NCBI GenBank assembly: GCA_963643215.1
Contig: CAVIJY010000073.1
Span: forward strand, 1-7,124
Direction: 5' to 3'
Length of the DNA: 7,124 bases
From: Darwinimomas sp963643215
Lineage (GTDB): Bacteria > Bacillota > Clostridia > Lachnospirales > Lachnospiraceae
Position 1 is the first letter of the stretch; each line of letters opens with the position of its first letter. A model generated the notes under the pieces. That model did not search any database and was not told where the DNA came from. It saw nothing but the letters and a program-made list of their open reading frames with translations. This document shows, piece after piece, positions 5,340-7,124 of the stretch. Both the position numbers and the translations under genes were made by a program.

Positions 5340-6302
5340 GTGTTCAATTTTGAAAAACCCCGTATCTCATACGCAGAAACATCCGAGGACAACAAGCAGG
5401 GCAGGTTCGTGTGCGAGCCGCTGGAGAGGGGCTACGGTACTACTCTGGGCAATTCACTCAGACGTATCATGCTTTCGTCTCTGCCCGGCTGCGCCGTAAG
5501 CAAGATCAAGATAGACGGCGTGCTGCACGAGTTTTCGTCCATACCCGGGATCAAGGAGGACGTGACGGAGATCGTCATGAACGTCAAGAGCCTCGTGATC
5601 AGGAACAATACAGGCACGCAGGACACACAGACGGCATATATAGACTTTGAGGGCGAGGGCGTCATCACTGCGGCGGACATACAGTGCAACGCAGATATAG
5701 ACATCCTCAACAAGGATCAGGTCATAGCGACCGTATCCGGCGGCAGGACGAAGTTCTATATGGATCTGACCATCACCTGCGGACGCGGCTATGTAGGATC
5801 CGAGAGGAACAAGTCGGAGGACGATGCCATAGGCGTCATAGCGGTCGACTCCATGTATACTCCCGTCGAGAGAGTAAATATGGCGGTGGAGAACACCCGT
5901 GTAGGTCAGCAGACCGACTACGACAAGCTCACGCTGGATGTATTTACCAACGGTGCCATGAATCCGAAGGACGCGGTGAGTCTGGCGGCGAAGGTGCTCT
6001 CGGAGCATTTCAGGATGTTCATCGATCTGTCTGAAAGAGGCATGGAGGCCGAGGTCATGACAGAGAGAGAGGACGACGAGAAGGAGAAGGTCATCGACAA
6101 GAGCATCGATGAGCTTGAACTGTCCGTTCGTTCCTACAACTGCCTCAAGAGAGCCAATATAAACACTGTCGGCGAGCTCATCGGCCGCAGTGAAGAGGAT
6201 ATGATGAAGGTGAGAAACCTCGGACACAAGTCGCTGGAGGAGGTCAAGGCCAAGCTCATGGAGCTGGGACTGGGCTTTAGAGCGGGCGAGGAAAGAATCT
6301 AA
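5340..6302 (+). CDS. rpoA: DNA-directed RNA polymerase subunit alpha
   Basis: The alpha subunit dimerises to start RNA polymerase assembly, and its C-terminal domain contacts UP elements and activators. The 320-residue product has normal length. The N-terminal domain covers about residues 1-235, with ERGYGTTLGNSLRRIMLSSL at 29-48, DGVLHEFSSIPGIKEDV at 59-75 and YTPVERVNMAVENTRVGQ at 173-190. An acidic linker, about 236-252 (EAEVMTEREDDEKEKV), leads to the C-terminal domain, about 253-315. That domain keeps the DNA-contact residues by alignment with E. coli: Arg264, Asn267 and Cys268 in LSVRSYNCLK, and Gly295, Lys297 and Ser298 in NLGHKSLEEV. His296 replaces a lysine at the E. coli position 297. 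Translation starts at GTG with a strong ribosome binding site. Confidence 0.98.
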   Translation: MFNFEKPRISYAETSEDNKQGRFVCEPLERGYGTTLGNSLRRIMLSSLPGCAVSKIKIDGVLHEFSSIPGIKEDVTEIVMNVKSLVIRNNTGTQDTQTAYIDFEGEGVITAADIQCNADIDILNKDQVIATVSGGRTKFYMDLTITCGRGYVGSERNKSEDDAIGVIAVDSMYTPVERVNMAVENTRVGQQTDYDKLTLDVFTNGAMNPKDAVSLAAKVLSEHFRMFIDLSERGMEAEVMTEREDDEKEKVIDKSIDELELSVRSYNCLKRANINTVGELIGRSEEDMMKVRNLGHKSLEEVKAKLMELGLGFRAGEERI

Positions 6303-6310
6303 AAGATATG

Positions 6311-6346
6311 CGCATATGCAGTAAGACTGAAAGGCGTGCATATGCG
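6311..6346 (+). repeat. Perfect 10-bp inverted repeat in the rpoA-rplQ spacer
   Basis: CGCATATGCA at 6311-6320 and TGCATATGCG at 6337-6346 are exact reverse complements with a 16-nt loop. Each arm contains the palindrome GCATATGC, and the left arm overlaps a 12-bp palindrome, ATATGCGCATAT, at 6307-6318. No U-tract follows, so it does not look like a terminator. The hairpin ends 7 nt before the rplQ ribosome binding site and could affect its translation or processing of the mRNA. Confidence 0.6.
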
Positions 6347-6353
6347 TTCCATG

Positions 6354-6360
6354 AAGGGAG
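6354..6360 (+). promoter_or_regulatory. Ribosome binding site of rplQ
   Basis: AAGGGAG lies 9 nt before the ATG at 6370. A second in-frame ATG at 6376 would be 15 nt away, so 6370 is preferred. Confidence 0.65.
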
Positions 6361-6369
6361 AATATAATC

Positions 6370-6912
6370 ATGGCTATGTACAGAAAGCTGGGCAAGACCT
6401 CAAGCCAGAGGAAGGCGCTCCTGAGAAATCAGGCGACAGCTCTGATCGCCAACGGTAAGATCATCACGACAGAGGCGAGAGCCAAGGAAGTAAGAAGCGT
6501 AGTAGAGCCGCTGGTAGCACTGGCTATCAGGGAGAAGGACAACTACGAGCTCGTCAAGGTCAGCGCCAAGGTAGCGCGCAAGGACAAGGACGGCAAGAGA
6601 GTCAAGGAAGTCAAGGACGGCAAGAAGATCACCGTATATGACGAGGTCGAGAAGGAGATCAAGAAGGACAAGCCCACGAGGCTCAACGCCAGAAGAAAGA
6701 TCAACTCCGTACTCTACAGTGTGACCGACGTGCCGAAGACACCCGCTCTGCGCAAGAGAAATACGCGCAAGGTAGACCTCGCGGCCAAGCTCTTTGATGA
6801 GTACGCAGTAAAGTACGCGACCACCAAGCCGAACGGCGGCTACACCAGAATCGTCAAGATCGGCCAGAGAAAAGGCGACGCAGCGATGATGGTACTGCTG
6901 GAACTGGTGTAA
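6370..6912 (+). CDS. rplQ: 50S ribosomal protein L17, long form with internal insertion
   Basis: L17 is a large-subunit protein near the polypeptide exit tunnel. The family core is clear. The N-terminal MAMYRKLGKTSSQRKALLRN leads to TTEARAKEVRSVVEPL (residues 33-48). The C-terminal half has LNARRKINSVLY at 105-116, LFDEYAVKYA at 141-150 and the terminal GGYTRIVKIGQRKGDAAMMV followed by LLELV. At 180 residues it is well above the usual 113-130. The extra length is mainly a lysine-rich, highly charged in-frame segment at about 57-103, with a smaller addition near 122-134. I recall similar long L17 proteins from Lachnospiraceae, so this is probably lineage-specific rather than a sequencing error. 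It is the last gene of the cluster, followed by a strong hairpin. Confidence 0.96.
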   Translation: MAMYRKLGKTSSQRKALLRNQATALIANGKIITTEARAKEVRSVVEPLVALAIREKDNYELVKVSAKVARKDKDGKRVKEVKDGKKITVYDEVEKEIKKDKPTRLNARRKINSVLYSVTDVPKTPALRKRNTRKVDLAAKLFDEYAVKYATTKPNGGYTRIVKIGQRKGDAAMMVLLELV

Positions 6913-6928
6913 ACCACTATGTTACATT

Positions 6929-6963
6929 CAAGACCCCTGCGGGCGCAGCCCGCAGGGGTCTTG
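6929..6963 (+). terminator. GC-rich hairpin after rplQ, probable end of the operon
   Basis: Positions 6929-6944 and 6948-6963 are perfect reverse complements: a 16-bp stem with a GCA loop, starting 17 nt after the rplQ stop. The stem is very GC-rich in the middle (CCCCTGCGGGC). The sequence after it (CCGAATCTC) lacks the run of T expected of a classical intrinsic terminator; the only T-rich part (TCTTG) is inside the stem. It is therefore either a weak or factor-assisted terminator or a 3'-end stabiliser. Confidence 0.65.
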
Positions 6964-7030
6964 CCGAATCTCTGGTTACACGGATTGCTACGAACCGCCG
7001 AATCTCTGGTTACACGGATTGCTTCGTGCT
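6963..7030 (+). repeat. 34-bp unit present twice in tandem
   Basis: The unit at 6963-6996 is followed directly by a copy at 6997-7030. The first 27 bases (6963-6989 and 6997-7023, starting GCCGAATCTC and ending GGATTGCT) are identical, and the last seven have diverged (ACGAACC versus TCGTGCT). The first unit begins at the last base of the rplQ hairpin. Confidence 0.85.
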
Positions 7031-7065
7031 TCGCACTCCCGCAATCCTACGTCAATAGAGATTCG
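6999..7065 (+). repeat. Nested three-tier inverted repeat, candidate palindromic element or structured RNA
   Basis: Outer arms CGAATCTCT (6999-7007) and AGAGATTCG (7057-7065) are perfect over 9 bp. Middle arms GGATTGC (7016-7022) and GCAATCC (7041-7047) are perfect over 7 bp. Innermost, GTGC (7026-7029) and GCAC (7033-7036) close a TTC loop. No target-site duplication or coding capacity is visible. The GGATTGCTTCG...GCAATCC core recalls short dispersed palindromic repeats found in bacterial intergenic DNA, but this is a recollection and not a match I could check. Confidence 0.6.
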
Positions 7066-7117
7066 TAAGAATAAAGCGTGCCAGCACGTAAGATTTATCT
7101 GGTAAACTTGTGGCAGA

Positions 7118-7124
7118 AAAGGAG
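7118..7124 (+). promoter_or_regulatory. Probable ribosome binding site of the next gene, cut by the window end
   Basis: AAAGGAG at the very end of the window is a typical strong ribosome binding site on the + strand and suggests a start codon within about 10 nt beyond it. In Clostridia the gene after rplQ is often an energy-coupling-factor transporter ATPase (ecfA), but nothing here identifies it. The rest of the tail, 7066-7117, holds only a small hairpin and no promoter I can defend. Confidence 0.45.

Noticed and set aside
5454..6395. Long antisense open reading frame (313 codons) opposite rpoA
   Set aside because: It lies entirely within rpoA, its spacer and the start of rplQ on the opposite strand, its product is unlike any family I know, and it has no ribosome binding site I can recognise. 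It is explained by codon bias in rpoA.
6538..6678. The L17 insertion as a frameshift artefact
   Set aside because: The frame is continuous through the insert with the L17 core intact on both sides, and the inserted codons have the same style as the neighbours.
6963..7026. Two-copy repeat as a CRISPR remnant
   Set aside because: Only 7 nt separate the identical 27-bp segments, there are no spacer-sized intervals and no cas genes, and the repeat is part of a larger inverted repeat.
6999..7065. Insertion sequence or transposon end
   Set aside because: There is no transposase coding sequence and no flanking target-site duplication, so only a short palindromic repeat can be supported.

Overview
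This window is a stretch of the conserved ribosomal-protein superoperon (the end of the spc cluster followed by the alpha cluster) of a bacterium that looks like a member of the Bacillota, class Clostridia. All genes lie on the + strand in the order rplO (L15), secY, adk, map, a small KOW-domain protein gene, infA, rpmJ (L36), rpsM (S13), rpsK (S11), rpsD (S4), rpoA, rplQ (L17). The presence of adk, map and a KOW protein gene between secY and infA, the four-cysteine zinc LID of adenylate kinase and the strong AGGAGG-type ribosome binding sites all point to a low-to-middle GC Gram-positive. The S4 N-terminus and the oversized L17 (180 residues, with a lysine-rich insertion) resemble what I recall from Lachnospiraceae. 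That family-level placement is from memory and was not searched.

Positions 1-3653 hold a tightly packed block. rplO-secY are 1 nt apart and secY-adk 5 nt apart; adk/map overlap as ATGA; map and the KOW gene overlap or abut depending on the start chosen; the KOW gene and infA overlap as TGATG. This suggests translational coupling, most clearly for adk, which has no visible Shine-Dalgarno sequence. A good vegetative promoter (GTGACA, 17 nt, TATAAT) overlaps the 3' end of infA and should start a second transcript at rpmJ. Positions 3703-6912 hold the alpha cluster, with longer spacers: a 76-nt spacer before rpsK that can fold as a hairpin or a pseudoknot, and a 67-nt spacer before rplQ with a perfect 10-bp inverted repeat. 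Both are candidate regulatory RNA structures.

After rplQ (6913-7124) no protein gene is visible. This 212-nt tail holds a very stable 16-bp GC-rich hairpin lacking a good U-tract, a 34-bp unit present twice in tandem, a nested three-tier inverted repeat built on the second unit, another small hairpin, and finally an AAAGGAG sequence that is probably the ribosome binding site of a gene starting just beyond the window.

Functionally, the genes supply ribosomal proteins of both subunits, the protein-export channel, nucleotide balancing (Adk), removal of the initiator methionine (Map), initiation factor IF1 and the RNA polymerase alpha subunit. I see no new multi-gene system. The less ordinary items are the L17 insertion, the KOW protein, the internal promoter, the two structured spacers and the repeat-rich tail.
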